Assembly: GCA_937898525.1 (NCBI GenBank)
Contig: CALCBC010000015.1
Coordinates: 1-64,000, forward strand
Direction: 5' to 3'
Length of the DNA: 64,000 nucleotides
Origin: an uncultured Sphingomonadales bacterium
GTDB lineage: Bacteria > Pseudomonadota > Alphaproteobacteria > Sphingomonadales > Sphingomonadaceae
Below, one piece after another: positions 26,110-34,864 of the stretch; the stretch's first letter is position 1; each line of letters opens with the position of its first letter. The notes beneath the pieces are model-generated. The model was not told where the DNA came from. It did no database searches and saw only the letters and a program-made list of their open reading frames with translations. The translations under genes were made by a program, and so were the position numbers.

Positions 26110-26463
26110 TCACTCCTGCCACCGCTCGAGCTGGCAGCCGGGCCCCTCGCGATATTGCGCGGTCTCGCTGGCGATCAGCGGGACATAGGCGGTGACGCGG
26201 CGGCTTTCCTGGTCGTCGCTGAGGAACACGATTTCCATCCCGGGCTCGAAGTCCTTCTTGCAGTCGGCGAGGCTCCGCCCGGCGACGTAGCGGCATGAGC
26301 AGGCCGTGCGTGCGCCGAACGCCGCGCCCGTGCGGGCGTAGCCCTCGATCGGCTCGCGGTAGAACCAGCCGGCCGCGCCGGCGAGGACGATGACCGCGAG
26401 CAGCACTCGTGGCCAGGTCCGGCGCCTGGGCCTGCCGATCGTCCCTCGCTTATCGGTTGCCAT
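26110..26463 (-). CDS. small membrane-anchored hypothetical protein
   Basis: A 117-residue protein with a basic N-terminus (GRPRRRTWPR), one membrane helix (VLLAVIVLAGAAGWFY, about residues 20-35) and a periplasmic part with a cysteine cluster ACSCRYVAGRSLADCKKDF and a last Cys in GPGCQLERWQE. The sequence resembles conserved sphingomonad proteins without known function. Its ATG at 26463 lies only 31 nt from the ATG of the divergent serine hydrolase, so regulatory signals must overlap the coding ends. It converges on mnmA. Confidence 0.7.
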   Translation of the reverse strand: MATDKRGTIGRPRRRTWPRVLLAVIVLAGAAGWFYREPIEGYARTGAAFGARTACSCRYVAGRSLADCKKDFEPGMEIVFLSDDQESRRVTAYVPLIASETAQYREGPGCQLERWQE

Positions 26464-26494
26464 GACCCCGTGCCTGGAGGATGAAGCGGCGCCG

Positions 26495-27625
26495 ATGCCG
26501 CGCGTTCCGTCTCCTAGCTTTCTCGCCGCCGTGCTGCCAGCCCTGCTCGTCGCCGCCTGCGGCGAGGCAGGCCCGCCGCCGGTGCCCCCGCTCCCGCCCG
26601 AGGCGCTCGAAGCCGTAGCCGAGAATCCCGGGGTCGACCGAGAGAAGCTCGCGCGCGCTATCGACACGCTGTTCACGGCCGAGGGCATCGGCGAGACGCG
26701 CGCCGTCGTGGTGATGCACGGTGGAGAGATCGTGGCCGAGCGTTACGCCGACGGATACGATCGCGACACGCGATTTGTCGGCTGGTCGATGTCGAAGACG
26801 GTGACCGCCGTGCTGATCGGCATGCTGGTCGCCGACGGGCGGCTCCATCTCGACCGGTCGCCGCCGATCCCGCGCTGGCAGCGTGCCGGCGATCCGCGGG
26901 GCGAGATCACGCTCAGGCAGCTGCTGCAGATGCGCTCTGGTCTGCGACACGATGAAAAGAGCGATCCGGTCTATACCTCGAGCGAGGTTCGGATGATGTT
27001 CCTCGACGGGCGCGACAACATGGCGGCGTGGGCGGAGGCCCAGCCGCTCGAGCACGAGCCGGGGCGCGAGTTCGAGTATTCCACCGCGACGAGCATGGTG
27101 CTGGCCGATATCGCCGCGCGGGTGCTGGCGCCGGGTGGCAGCGCGGCCGAACGCCAGCGTGCGGTCGACGAATTCCTGCGCGCGCGGCTGGCCGTTCCGC
27201 TCGGGCTCGATTCGCTTACTGCCGAGTACGACCGCGCCGGGACGATGATGGGCGGCAGCATGATCTGGGCGACCGCGCGCGACTGGGCGCGGTTCGGCGA
27301 GTTCCTGCGCCACAAGGGCTCGGTCCGCGGCGCCCAGATCGTGCCGCGCGGCTGGGTCGAGTTCATGGTCGCACCGAGCCCGCGCGCACCCGACTACGGC
27401 GCGCAGACCTGGCTCAATCGCGATTCGGGCAGCGAGCGCGAGATGCTGTTCCCCGACCGGGGCCCGGCGAGCCTGTTCGCCGCCATCGGCCATCTCGGGC
27501 AGTACGTTCTGGTCTCCCCATCGCAGAAGCTGACTGTGGTACGGCTCGGCAAGACCGACCAGGAAGACCGCCCTGCGCTGGTCGATGCGCTGGCGGAAAT
27601 CGTCGCGCTCTACCCGGAAACATAG
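26495..27625 (+). CDS. serine hydrolase, class C beta-lactamase-like lipoprotein
   Basis: A 376-residue member of the beta-lactamase/DD-peptidase-like hydrolases. The signal peptide ends in LLVAAC, indicating a lipoprotein. The catalytic SxxK is SMSK at residues 98-101, and YST in FEYSTATSMVL (about residue 190) supplies the second Tyr motif. The C-terminus has GHLGQYVLVSPSQKLTVVRLG. Family members range from esterases to 6-aminohexanoate hydrolases and penicillin-binding proteins; the substrate cannot be told. In-frame ATGs at 26462 and 26495 are possible; 26495 yields a normal signal peptide. It overlaps the convergent PhzF gene by 16 nt. Confidence 0.85.
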   Translation: MPRVPSPSFLAAVLPALLVAACGEAGPPPVPPLPPEALEAVAENPGVDREKLARAIDTLFTAEGIGETRAVVVMHGGEIVAERYADGYDRDTRFVGWSMSKTVTAVLIGMLVADGRLHLDRSPPIPRWQRAGDPRGEITLRQLLQMRSGLRHDEKSDPVYTSSEVRMMFLDGRDNMAAWAEAQPLEHEPGREFEYSTATSMVLADIAARVLAPGGSAAERQRAVDEFLRARLAVPLGLDSLTAEYDRAGTMMGGSMIWATARDWARFGEFLRHKGSVRGAQIVPRGWVEFMVAPSPRAPDYGAQTWLNRDSGSEREMLFPDRGPASLFAAIGHLGQYVLVSPSQKLTVVRLGKTDQEDRPALVDALAEIVALYPET

Positions 27626-28416
27626 AAGGTCCCCTCGACAACGGTCGTGCAGGCCCCGCCGAGCCAGGCGCGGTCGCCGTCGAGCCGGCAGGTCAGGTCG
27701 CCGCCGCGCGCCGAGGCCTGGTGGGCGGTGAACTCGTCCCGGCCGAGACGGGCGACCCAGAACGGCGCCAGCACGGCATGGGCCGAACCGGTGACGCTGT
27801 CCTCGTCGACCCCGGCGCCGGGCACGAACACGCGGCTGACCACGTCGGTCGCGCGGCCCGGCGCCGTGCAGATCAACTGGTCGTCCCCGAGCGCGGCCAT
27901 GGCGCGCAGGTCGGGCGCCAGCGCACGCACCTCGTCTTCGTTGTCGAACAGGAACACGCTGTAACGCTCGGGCGAGCGCCAGACCTCGCGCGGCGCGGCG
28001 CCGAGCAGGGCGACGGCTTCGGGCCATTCTCCGCGCGCGGTCGGGATCGCCGGCAGCGCGAGCTCGTAACCGCCCTCGCCCCTCCTTCGGACCTCGAGCA
28101 CGCCGGCCCGGCGCGTGCGGAACGTCACGCGCTCGCCGCCATCGCGGCCGAGCAGCACGTGGCCGCTCGCCAGCGTCGCATGGCCGCACAGCCGGACTTC
28201 GAGCGCGGGGGTGAACCAGCGCAGCTCCCAATCGGACACACCCGTCGCGTCGGGCATGACGAAGGCCGTCTCGGCGAACAGGTTTTCGGCCGCGATCGCC
28301 TGCAACGTCGCGTCGGGCAGCCACTCCTCGAGCATGATCACGGCAGCCTGGTTGCCGGCGAAGGTCCGGTCGGCGAAGGCGTCGACGTGCCAGTAGGGCA
28401 ATGTCCGCAGGCTCAT
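27610..28416 (-). CDS. PhzF family isomerase-like protein
   Basis: A 268-residue protein of the phenazine-biosynthesis PhzF/diaminopimelate epimerase fold. It begins LPYWHVDAFADRTFAGNQAA, the conserved start of the family. Glu49 in ENLFAETAFV matches the catalytic acid, LCGHATLAS is near residue 75, and VDEDSVTGSAHAVLAPFW near residue 205 is the second-half signature. Housekeeping PhzF homologs like this have no known substrate, and no phenazine genes are nearby. Its ATG overlaps the CDF stop (ATGA). Confidence 0.88.
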   Translation of the reverse strand: MSLRTLPYWHVDAFADRTFAGNQAAVIMLEEWLPDATLQAIAAENLFAETAFVMPDATGVSDWELRWFTPALEVRLCGHATLASGHVLLGRDGGERVTFRTRRAGVLEVRRRGEGGYELALPAIPTARGEWPEAVALLGAAPREVWRSPERYSVFLFDNEDEVRALAPDLRAMAALGDDQLICTAPGRATDVVSRVFVPGAGVDEDSVTGSAHAVLAPFWVARLGRDEFTAHQASARGGDLTCRLDGDRAWLGGACTTVVEGTFYVSG

Positions 28417-29348
28417 TCCTTGCCCTCCAGCCTGGCAAACTCGTCTGCCTCGGCGAGCGCGTTGCCGGGCTCGTCGACGTGGCCCTCGGGATCGATGTGA
28501 ATAAGCAGCTCGAGCCCCGGAAAGGCCTCTCGGAGATCGGCTTCGACCCGCTCGATGATCGCGTGCGCCTCGCCGACGGTCATCCCCGCGGGCAGGTCGA
28601 CGTGGAACTGGGCGAAATCGCGGTGGCCGCTGGTCCGCGTGCGCAAGTCGTGCAGTTTGGCGAGTTCGGGATGCGCTGCGGCGCGCTCGACGAAGCGCTG
28701 CCGCTTCTCTTCGGGCCACTCGCGATCCATCAGGTTGTCGACGGCTTCGCGCGACGCGCGCCACGCGCCCCACAGCAGCCATGCGGCGATGGCGAGTCCG
28801 AAAAGCGGATCGGCCTCGACGAAGCCGAGGTATGAATCGATCGCCAGCGCCGCAATCACCGCGAGATTGAGCAGCAGGTCTGACTGGTAGTGGACGCTGT
28901 CGGTGCGGATCGCCAGCGAGCCGGTGCGGCGGATCACATGGCGCTGCCACGCGAGCAGGACGAGAGTCGCGAGGATCGCCATCACCGACACGGCGATCCC
29001 CTCTTCGGCCGCCTCGACCCTGCCGCCCTCGACCAGGCGGAGCACCGCCCGGAACATGATTGCCGCGGCGGACAGCGCGATCAGGATCACCTGCAGCATC
29101 GCGGTCAGGGCCTCGGCCTTGCCGTGGCCGAAGCGGTGCTCCTCGTCGGCCGGCATGGCGGCGATCCACACGCCCATCAGCGTCGCCAGGCTCGCGACGA
29201 GATCGAGCGCGGTATCGGCGAGGCTGCCGAGCATTGCCGTCGACCCCGTGCGCGCGAGGGCCCAGGCCTTGAGCGCGGCGAGGAACAGCGCCAGCGCCAT
29301 CGACGCGAACGCCGCGCTGCGGTTCAGGCGGGCGTCGCGCAGGTTCAC
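28413..29348 (-). CDS. cation diffusion facilitator family transporter
   Basis: A 311-residue divalent-metal/proton antiporter of the CDF family. Six membrane helices are predicted. TM2 holds DTALD (metal-binding DxxxD), the loop after TM3 has HRFGHGKAEAL, and TM5 has SDLLLNLAVIAALAID. The C-terminal cytoplasmic domain contains HDLRTRTSGHRDFAQFHVDL. Sequence alone does not decide between Fe2+, Zn2+ and Mn2+. The start is a GTG at 29348 overlapping the pdxH stop (GTGA); a farther ATG at 29372 lies inside pdxH. Confidence 0.9.
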   Translation of the reverse strand: MNLRDARLNRSAAFASMALALFLAALKAWALARTGSTAMLGSLADTALDLVASLATLMGVWIAAMPADEEHRFGHGKAEALTAMLQVILIALSAAAIMFRAVLRLVEGGRVEAAEEGIAVSVMAILATLVLLAWQRHVIRRTGSLAIRTDSVHYQSDLLLNLAVIAALAIDSYLGFVEADPLFGLAIAAWLLWGAWRASREAVDNLMDREWPEEKRQRFVERAAAHPELAKLHDLRTRTSGHRDFAQFHVDLPAGMTVGEAHAIIERVEADLREAFPGLELLIHIDPEGHVDEPGNALAEADEFARLEGKE

Positions 29349-29947
29349 GGGTAGAGCAGCGTGCTGACCCACCCGTTCTCAGCTCGCGTGAACAGCCGCC
29401 GCTCGTGAAGGCGGTGCGGGCGCGAGAGCCAGAACTCGATCCGTTCAGGCGTCAGGCGGAAGCCGGTCCAGTGCGGCGGGCGCGGCACGTCGCCGTCGGG
29501 ATATCGGGCGCGCAACGCCTCGACCCGATCGAGGTAGGTCCTGCGCGTGTTGAGTGGGCGCGACTGGTCCGACGCGGCCGAGCCGAGCCGCGAATCCGGA
29601 TGACGCGAGGCGAAGTACGCGTCGGCCATTTCGGCAGGCACTTCCTCGAGCGGACCCTCGATGCGGATCTGGCGATGAAGCGACTTCCAGTGGAACAGCA
29701 GGGCCGCGCGCGGGTTGGCGCGGATCTCGCCGCCCTTGCGGCTCTCGGCGTTGGTGTAGAACACGAACCCGTCGGGCCCGTGGCCCTTGAGCAGCACCAT
29801 GCGCACCGACGGCGCGCCATCGGACGTCGCGGTGGCGAGCGCCATCGCGTTCGGATCGTCCGGCTCGCTGAGCTCGGCTTCGGCGAACCACGTTTCGAAC
29901 AGCGCGATCGGGTCGCCGTGGGGGATAGCGTCGTGCTCGGGTTCCAT
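29345..29947 (-). CDS. pdxH: pyridoxamine 5'-phosphate oxidase
   Basis: FMN-dependent oxidation of pyridoxine or pyridoxamine phosphate to pyridoxal phosphate. It has 200 residues. RMVLLKGHGPDGFVFYTN near residues 49-66 is the FMN-binding strand pair, ALLFHWKSLHRQIRIEG follows, and the C-terminal WTGFRLTPERIEFWLSRPHRLHERR matches the family signature. It leads the overlapping set pdxH-CDF-PhzF and is divergent from the DnaJ-type gene. Confidence 0.95.
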   Translation of the reverse strand: MEPEHDAIPHGDPIALFETWFAEAELSEPDDPNAMALATATSDGAPSVRMVLLKGHGPDGFVFYTNAESRKGGEIRANPRAALLFHWKSLHRQIRIEGPLEEVPAEMADAYFASRHPDSRLGSAASDQSRPLNTRRTYLDRVEALRARYPDGDVPRPPHWTGFRLTPERIEFWLSRPHRLHERRLFTRAENGWVSTLLYP

Positions 29948-30028
29948 GATCCTGCCCTATCGGGTTGCCCGAAAGCTGGAAAGCCTCGCAGCTTGCGCCG
30001 TGCAACTGTTCTGCCTAGCTAACACGCC

Positions 30029-30976
30029 ATGGCAGATCCCTACGCGACCCTGGGCGTGTCCCGCACTGCGAGCGAGAAGGACATCAAGTCCGCCTACCGC
30101 AAGCTCGCCAAGGAGCTGCACCCGGACCGCAACAAGGACAACCCGAGAGCGGCCGAGCGCTTCGCCGAGGTAACCAAGGCCTACGACCTGCTGTCGGACA
30201 AGGACAAGCGGGCACGGTTCGACCGCGGTGAAATCGACGCGGACGGCAATCCGGCGATGCCGTTCGGCGGCGGGTTCCGAAGTGGGGGCTTTCGCCACGC
30301 GAGCGCGGGCAATGGCCCCTCTTCGCACGACTTCCAGGGTTTCGGCGTCGGCGACGACATCGATCTCGGCGACATCTTCGAGGGGCTGTTCGGCGGCTTC
30401 GGTGGGCCGCGCAGCGCCGGGGCGGGCTTCGGCTCGCGCCGCCAGGCGCCGCCGCAGCGCGGGGCCAACGTCAGCTACCGGCTCAAGGTCCCGTTCGTGG
30501 ACGCGGCCACGCTCAAGCCGCAGCGCATCAGCCTGTCGGACGGCTCGACGGTCGATCTCAAGCTTCCCGCCGGCGTCGAGAGCGGCACGCAGATGCGGCT
30601 CAAGGGCAAGGGCCAGCCCGGCCCCGGCGGAGCAGGTGACGCACTGGTCACGATCGAGATCGAGCCCCACCCGTTCTTCGTGCGCGACGGGGCCGACGTC
30701 CGGCTCGAGTTGCCGATCACGCTCGACGAGGCCGTGCGCGGGGCCAAGATCAAGGTGCCCACCGTCGACGGACCGGTCATGCTGACGGTCGCGCCGGGGT
30801 CTGGCTCGGGCAAGGTCCTTCGGCTCAAGGGCAAGGGCTTCTCGAAGAAGGGCGGCGGTCGCGGTGACCAGCTGGTCACGCTTGAAATCCAGCTTCCCGA
30901 AGATCTCGGCGAGCTCGCCCGCCGGCTCGAGGGCTGGAGCGACGCGACGAAGGTGCGGAACCGGCTCGGCGTCTGA
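30029..30976 (+). CDS. DnaJ-class co-chaperone, CbpA-like
   Basis: A 315-residue J-domain protein. The J-domain is at residues 3-68 with the HPD motif at 31-33. A Gly/Phe-rich region follows at about 75-145, and then two C-terminal substrate-binding domains (SYRLKVPFVDAATLKPQRIS; KVLRLKGKGFSKKGGGRG). The CxxCxGxG zinc fingers are absent, so it is a class B (CbpA-like) protein rather than DnaJ itself. It would stimulate DnaK ATPase. It is followed after 36 nt by the BrkB-type gene. Confidence 0.9.
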   Translation: MADPYATLGVSRTASEKDIKSAYRKLAKELHPDRNKDNPRAAERFAEVTKAYDLLSDKDKRARFDRGEIDADGNPAMPFGGGFRSGGFRHASAGNGPSSHDFQGFGVGDDIDLGDIFEGLFGGFGGPRSAGAGFGSRRQAPPQRGANVSYRLKVPFVDAATLKPQRISLSDGSTVDLKLPAGVESGTQMRLKGKGQPGPGGAGDALVTIEIEPHPFFVRDGADVRLELPITLDEAVRGAKIKVPTVDGPVMLTVAPGSGSGKVLRLKGKGFSKKGGGRGDQLVTLEIQLPEDLGELARRLEGWSDATKVRNRLGV

Positions 30977-31012
30977 GCCATTGCCCGGACGAAGCGGCGA
31001 GGAAAGGTCTCG

Positions 31013-32029
31013 ATGGCAGCCGGACTGACGGACCACGACCGGCCCGGCCCGCCGCTCCCCGATCGCACGCCGGAGGGGCGGCGCAAGGAAGCGCTCAGGC
31101 ACAAGGCGGGGCTGACCGAGCAGGTCACACGCCGCGTCGGCCCGGGTACCCGGGTCTACGAAGTTGTCTCGCGCGTGCTGGTAGGGGCGTGGAACGACGG
31201 CTTCATCCACGCGGGCAACCTCGCCTACATGACGGTCCTGGCGATCTTCCCGTTCTTCATCACCGGCGCCGCGCTGTTCAGCCTGGTCGGTGAGGAAGCC
31301 GAGCGGGCGGCGGCGATCAACGCCGTCGTCATCGCGCTGCCGCCGGTGGTCGGCAGCGTGATCGAACCGGTCGCGCGGACAGTCGTCGAGCAACGCAGCG
31401 GCTGGCTGCTGTGGATCGGCGGGTTCGTCGGGCTGTGGACGGTCGGCAGCCTGATCGAGACGATCCGCGACATCCTGCGCCGGGCCTACGGCACGCGTCC
31501 GACGCAAGCCTTCTGGAAATACCGCCTGCTGTCGACCGGGATCATCGTCGGCGCCGTCGTGCTGGTGATGCTCAGCCTGATCGCCCAGGTGATGATCGGC
31601 ACTGCGCAGCAGATCATCGCGGCCTACATGCCGCAGCTCTACACGGCGGTCGACGACCTGGCGCTGGCGCGACTCGGGCCGGTCGTGATGCTCTACGTCT
31701 CGGTCTACCTGCTGTTCTACACGCTGACCCCGGCAGCCTATCGCAAGAAGCGCTATCCGAAGTGGCCCGGGGCGCTGCTGGTGACTGCGTGGTGGGCCGG
31801 TGTCACAGCCGCGCTTCCGCCGCTGCTGCATGACGTTTTTCGCTACGATGCGACCTACGGCTCGCTCGCCGGCATCATGATCGTGCTTTTCTTTTTCTGG
31901 CTCGTCGGACTAGGGATGGTCATGGGCGCCGAGCTCAACGCGGCGCTGGCCGTCACTCCCGAAGAGGAGGAGGACCGGCTCGGCGCTGAACACGACATCT
32001 CGAAGGACCGGGAGGAAAACAGCCGATGA
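31013..32029 (+). CDS. YihY/BrkB family membrane protein
   Basis: A 338-residue protein with a polar, charged first 60 residues and about six membrane helices after FIHAGNLAYMTVLAIFPFF. The family signature includes GGFVGLWTVGSLIETIRDIL and the C-terminal SLAGIMIVLFFFWLVGLGMVMGAELNAAL. The family was once thought to be RNase BN; that is not supported, and the role is unknown. The end is charged. The stop overlaps the fabI ATG by 4 nt. Confidence 0.88.
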   Translation: MAAGLTDHDRPGPPLPDRTPEGRRKEALRHKAGLTEQVTRRVGPGTRVYEVVSRVLVGAWNDGFIHAGNLAYMTVLAIFPFFITGAALFSLVGEEAERAAAINAVVIALPPVVGSVIEPVARTVVEQRSGWLLWIGGFVGLWTVGSLIETIRDILRRAYGTRPTQAFWKYRLLSTGIIVGAVVLVMLSLIAQVMIGTAQQIIAAYMPQLYTAVDDLALARLGPVVMLYVSVYLLFYTLTPAAYRKKRYPKWPGALLVTAWWAGVTAALPPLLHDVFRYDATYGSLAGIMIVLFFFWLVGLGMVMGAELNAALAVTPEEEEDRLGAEHDISKDREENSR

Positions 32030-32841
32030 CGTCAACGTCGAGCGGGCTGATGACGGGGAAGCGCGGGCTGATCATGGGGCTCGCCAACGACAAGTCTCTG
32101 GCATGGGGAATCGCGCAGAAGCTCGCCGAGCACGGCGCCGAACTGGCCTTCTCGTACCAGGGCGAGGCGCTCGAGCGGCGCGTACGACCGCTCGCCGCCC
32201 AGCTCGGCTCCGACTTCTGCTTCGAGTGCGACGTCTCGCAGATGGAAGCCCTCGACTGCGCTTTCGCCACATTGCGCGAGCGCTGGGAGACGATCGACTT
32301 TCTGGTCCACGCGATCGGCTTCTCGGACAAGAACGAGTTGCGCGGGAAGTACGTCGATACGAGCCTCGAAAACTTCCTCATGACGATGAACATCTCGGCT
32401 TACTCGCTGGTCGCGGTGACCAGCCGGGCGCGGCCGATGATGCCGAACGGGGGCTCGATCCTGACACTGAGCTACTACGGCGCCGAGAAGGTCGTGCCGC
32501 ACTATAACGTGATGGGCGTGGCGAAAGCCGCGCTCGAGACCAGCGTGAAGTACCTCGCCAACGACCTCGGTCCGGAGAACATCCGGGTCAACGCGATCTC
32601 CGCCGGCCCGATCAAGACGCTCGCCGCAAGCGGGATCGGCGACTTCCGCTACATCCTCAAGTGGAACGAGCTCAATGCGCCGCTCCGCCGGAACGTGACG
32701 ATCGAAGACGTCGGCGGCGCCGGCCTCTACATGCTGAGCGACCTGTCGAGCGGAGTGACCGGAGAGGTGCATCACGTCGATGCCGGTTACAACCTCGTCG
32801 GCATGAAGCAGGAAGACGCGCCGGACATCGCGCTGGTCTGA
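32026..32841 (+). CDS. fabI: enoyl-[acyl-carrier-protein] reductase (NADH)
   Basis: Last step of each fatty-acid elongation cycle; a short-chain dehydrogenase of 271 residues. The variant nucleotide site GLANDKSLAWGIA is near residue 23, as usual for FabI. The catalytic pair lies in YYGAEKVVPHYNVMGVAKAALE (two Tyr and a Lys around 147-165), and RVNAISAGPIKTLAASGI near residue 190 is typical. It is the usual target of triclosan-like inhibitors. It overlaps the BrkB gene; a repeat follows its stop. Confidence 0.95.
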   Translation: MTSTSSGLMTGKRGLIMGLANDKSLAWGIAQKLAEHGAELAFSYQGEALERRVRPLAAQLGSDFCFECDVSQMEALDCAFATLRERWETIDFLVHAIGFSDKNELRGKYVDTSLENFLMTMNISAYSLVAVTSRARPMMPNGGSILTLSYYGAEKVVPHYNVMGVAKAALETSVKYLANDLGPENIRVNAISAGPIKTLAASGIGDFRYILKWNELNAPLRRNVTIEDVGGAGLYMLSDLSSGVTGEVHHVDAGYNLVGMKQEDAPDIALV

Positions 32842-32866
32842 CGCGCCGCGCACCCATCTCTCTCGC

Positions 32867-33014
32867 CATCCTCAACTTGTTTCAGGACCCATCGGGCAGG
32901 TCGCCGAAACTAAGCTGGCGTGATTGCTGCGGCCTTGCTGACTGAGCTTGCAGCCATGCAGCCGTCCACGCAACTCCGTGCGCGGAGAAACGGATCCTGA
33001 AACGCGTTCACGGG
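32867..33014. repeat. diverged inverted repeat after fabI
   Basis: CATCCTCAACTTGTTTCAGG (from 32867) and GGATCCTGAAACGCGTTCAC (from 32993) are a diverged inverted pair of the same family as 7349-7436; the best-matching arms are 32880-32890 with 32993-33003. The rest of the 231-nt fabI-GFA gap shows no gene, only a ribosome-binding GGGAAGGAG near 33058. Confidence 0.55.
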
Positions 33015-33072
33015 CTTTACCTCATTAATGTTCCCGGTATGTTCCGTCTCCGAATCGGGAAGGAGCCGAATC

Positions 33073-33474
33073 ATGCTGACAGGTGGATGCCGCTGCGGCG
33101 CCGTACGCTACCAGGCCGCCGTCGAGGAGCCGACGCGCCACGGATTATGCCATTGCGAGGACTGCCGCCGCTCTGCGGGCGCTCCGGCGGTTGCGTGGAT
33201 CGCCGTGCCGAAGGAGAGCTTCTCGGTCACCGCGGGCGAACCAGTCCGCTGGGACGGAGCCGGTGGCGCCGAACGCTATTTCTGCGGTACCTGTGGCACC
33301 GGGCTGTACTATCTCAACGAAGCGGTGCTTCCCGGGATCGTCGACGTCCAGTCGGCCACGCTGGACGACGCCGATGCCTGGACACCGTCGGTGCAGATCC
33401 AGTGCGCCGAACGGCTCGGCTACATGGCGAAGCTGGGCGAGCTCCCCGAATTCGAGCGCTGGCCAGGCACCTAG
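33073..33474 (+). CDS. GFA family zinc-binding protein
   Basis: A 133-residue protein of the glutathione-dependent formaldehyde-activating (GFA) family. Its zinc-binding cysteines are in GGCRCGAVRY (residues 4-13), CHCEDCRR and FCGTCGTGLYYL. The proposed catalysis by the founding member is doubtful for most homologs, so no reaction is assigned. The ATG at 33073 has GGAAGGAG ahead; an upstream in-frame start at 33028 is less likely. Its end overlaps the end of convergent wecC by 4 nt. Confidence 0.88.
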   Translation: MLTGGCRCGAVRYQAAVEEPTRHGLCHCEDCRRSAGAPAVAWIAVPKESFSVTAGEPVRWDGAGGAERYFCGTCGTGLYYLNEAVLPGIVDVQSATLDDADAWTPSVQIQCAERLGYMAKLGELPEFERWPGT

Positions 33475-34775
33475 CCCGCCTTGCGCAGCGCCACCGCCTC
33501 GAATTCGAGGGCCGGCTGGTCGGGCCAGATGCCGCGGGTGTCGTAGACCGCCTTGCCTGTCCGTTCGGCGAGCGGGACCGAGCGAAACAGGTCGTGGTCG
33601 ACGAGCACGATCAGCACGTCGCAGGTCTCGAGCGCGGCATCGAGGTCGACCAGCTCGGCGCCAGTACCTTCGAACTCGCGCGGCAGCTCCGCCGCGTAGG
33701 GCTCGACCACCGCGACGCGGTCGCCGAATCGGCGCGCGAGCGTCGCCGCGACGAGGCGTGCCGGGCTCTCGCGGAAATCGTCGATGTTGGCCTTGAACGC
33801 GAGCCCGAGGCAGGCAACCCGCGCCTGCGGATGCGTCTCGACCAGCTCGGCGGCGCGGGTGATGACGTGATGGATCTTGGCGTCGTTGACGCCGCGCGCG
33901 GTGCGGATCAGCGGCGTGTGCTCGGGTGCGCCGTGCACGATGAACCACGGGTCGACCGCAATGCAGTGCCCGCCGACGCCTGGGCCGGGATTGAGGATGT
34001 TGACCCGCGGGTGGCGGTTGGCGAGGCGGATCACTTCCCAGACGTCGAGCCCCATCGCGTCGGCGACGATCGACAGCTCGTTGGCGAAGGCGATGTTGAC
34101 GTCCCGGTAGGCGTTCTCGACCAGCTTGGTCATCTCGGCACTGCGCGCGTCGGTGGTCACGCAGGTTCCGCGAACGAAGCGCTTGTAGAACGCCAGCGCC
34201 TTACGTGCGCAACGCGGTGTGATCCCGCCGATCGAACGATCGTTGTCGGTCAGCTCCTGCAGGATCCGGCCGGGCAGCACGCGCTCGGGGCAGTAGGCGA
34301 TCGAGACGTCGGGAATGCCCTCGACGAGGCCCGGCAGGCGCAGGTCGGGACGCTCGGCGGCGATCAGGTCGCGCACCGCCTCGGTCGTGCCGACCGGCGA
34401 TGTCGATTCGAGGATCACCGTGTCGCCCGGCTTGAGCACCGCCGCGACGCTGCGCGCGGCGTCGAGCACGCAGGACACGTCAGGCGTGTGGCGGCCATCC
34501 TTGGCGAACGGAGTTGGCACAGCGATGACGAAGACGTCGGCAGGGGCGACCTCAGTCGCGGCCGACAGCAGCCCACGCTGGACCACGCCGCGGACGAGTC
34601 CGTCGAGATCGACTTCCTCGATGTGAATCTCGCCGCGGTTGATCGTCTCGACCACGCGCGGCGACACATCGACGCCGCGCACCTGCATGCCCGCGCGGGC
34701 GATGATCGCCGCCGTCGGCAACCCGATGTAACCGAGCCCGATGACGCTGACGGTTGGAAGTGTCTCGCCGCGCAA
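33471..34775 (-). CDS. wecC: UDP-N-acetyl-D-mannosamine dehydrogenase
   Basis: NAD-dependent oxidation of UDP-ManNAc to UDP-ManNAcA, a precursor of surface polysaccharides. About 434 residues. The Rossmann turn GLGYIGLP is near residue 13. The UDP-sugar dehydrogenase signatures include TSPVGTTEAVRDLI, AYCPERVLPG and LVENAYRDVNIAFANEL, and the catalytic Cys is in GPGVGGHCIAVDPWF. The start is read as TTG at 34775; a GTG at 34817 would add 14 residues. The partner epimerase gene wecB is just upstream. Confidence 0.9.
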   Translation of the reverse strand: MRGETLPTVSVIGLGYIGLPTAAIIARAGMQVRGVDVSPRVVETINRGEIHIEEVDLDGLVRGVVQRGLLSAATEVAPADVFVIAVPTPFAKDGRHTPDVSCVLDAARSVAAVLKPGDTVILESTSPVGTTEAVRDLIAAERPDLRLPGLVEGIPDVSIAYCPERVLPGRILQELTDNDRSIGGITPRCARKALAFYKRFVRGTCVTTDARSAEMTKLVENAYRDVNIAFANELSIVADAMGLDVWEVIRLANRHPRVNILNPGPGVGGHCIAVDPWFIVHGAPEHTPLIRTARGVNDAKIHHVITRAAELVETHPQARVACLGLAFKANIDDFRESPARLVAATLARRFGDRVAVVEPYAAELPREFEGTGAELVDLDAALETCDVLIVLVDHDLFRSVPLAERTGKAVYDTRGIWPDQPALEFEAVALRKAG

Positions 34776-34864
34776 GTGATGTGCCTTTCGTCGGAAAACC
34801 TGCCAAGCCCTAGGCACGAAAGGGTGAAAGAAGCGGTAACGATGCTCCCCCCAAGCGGGGAGGA

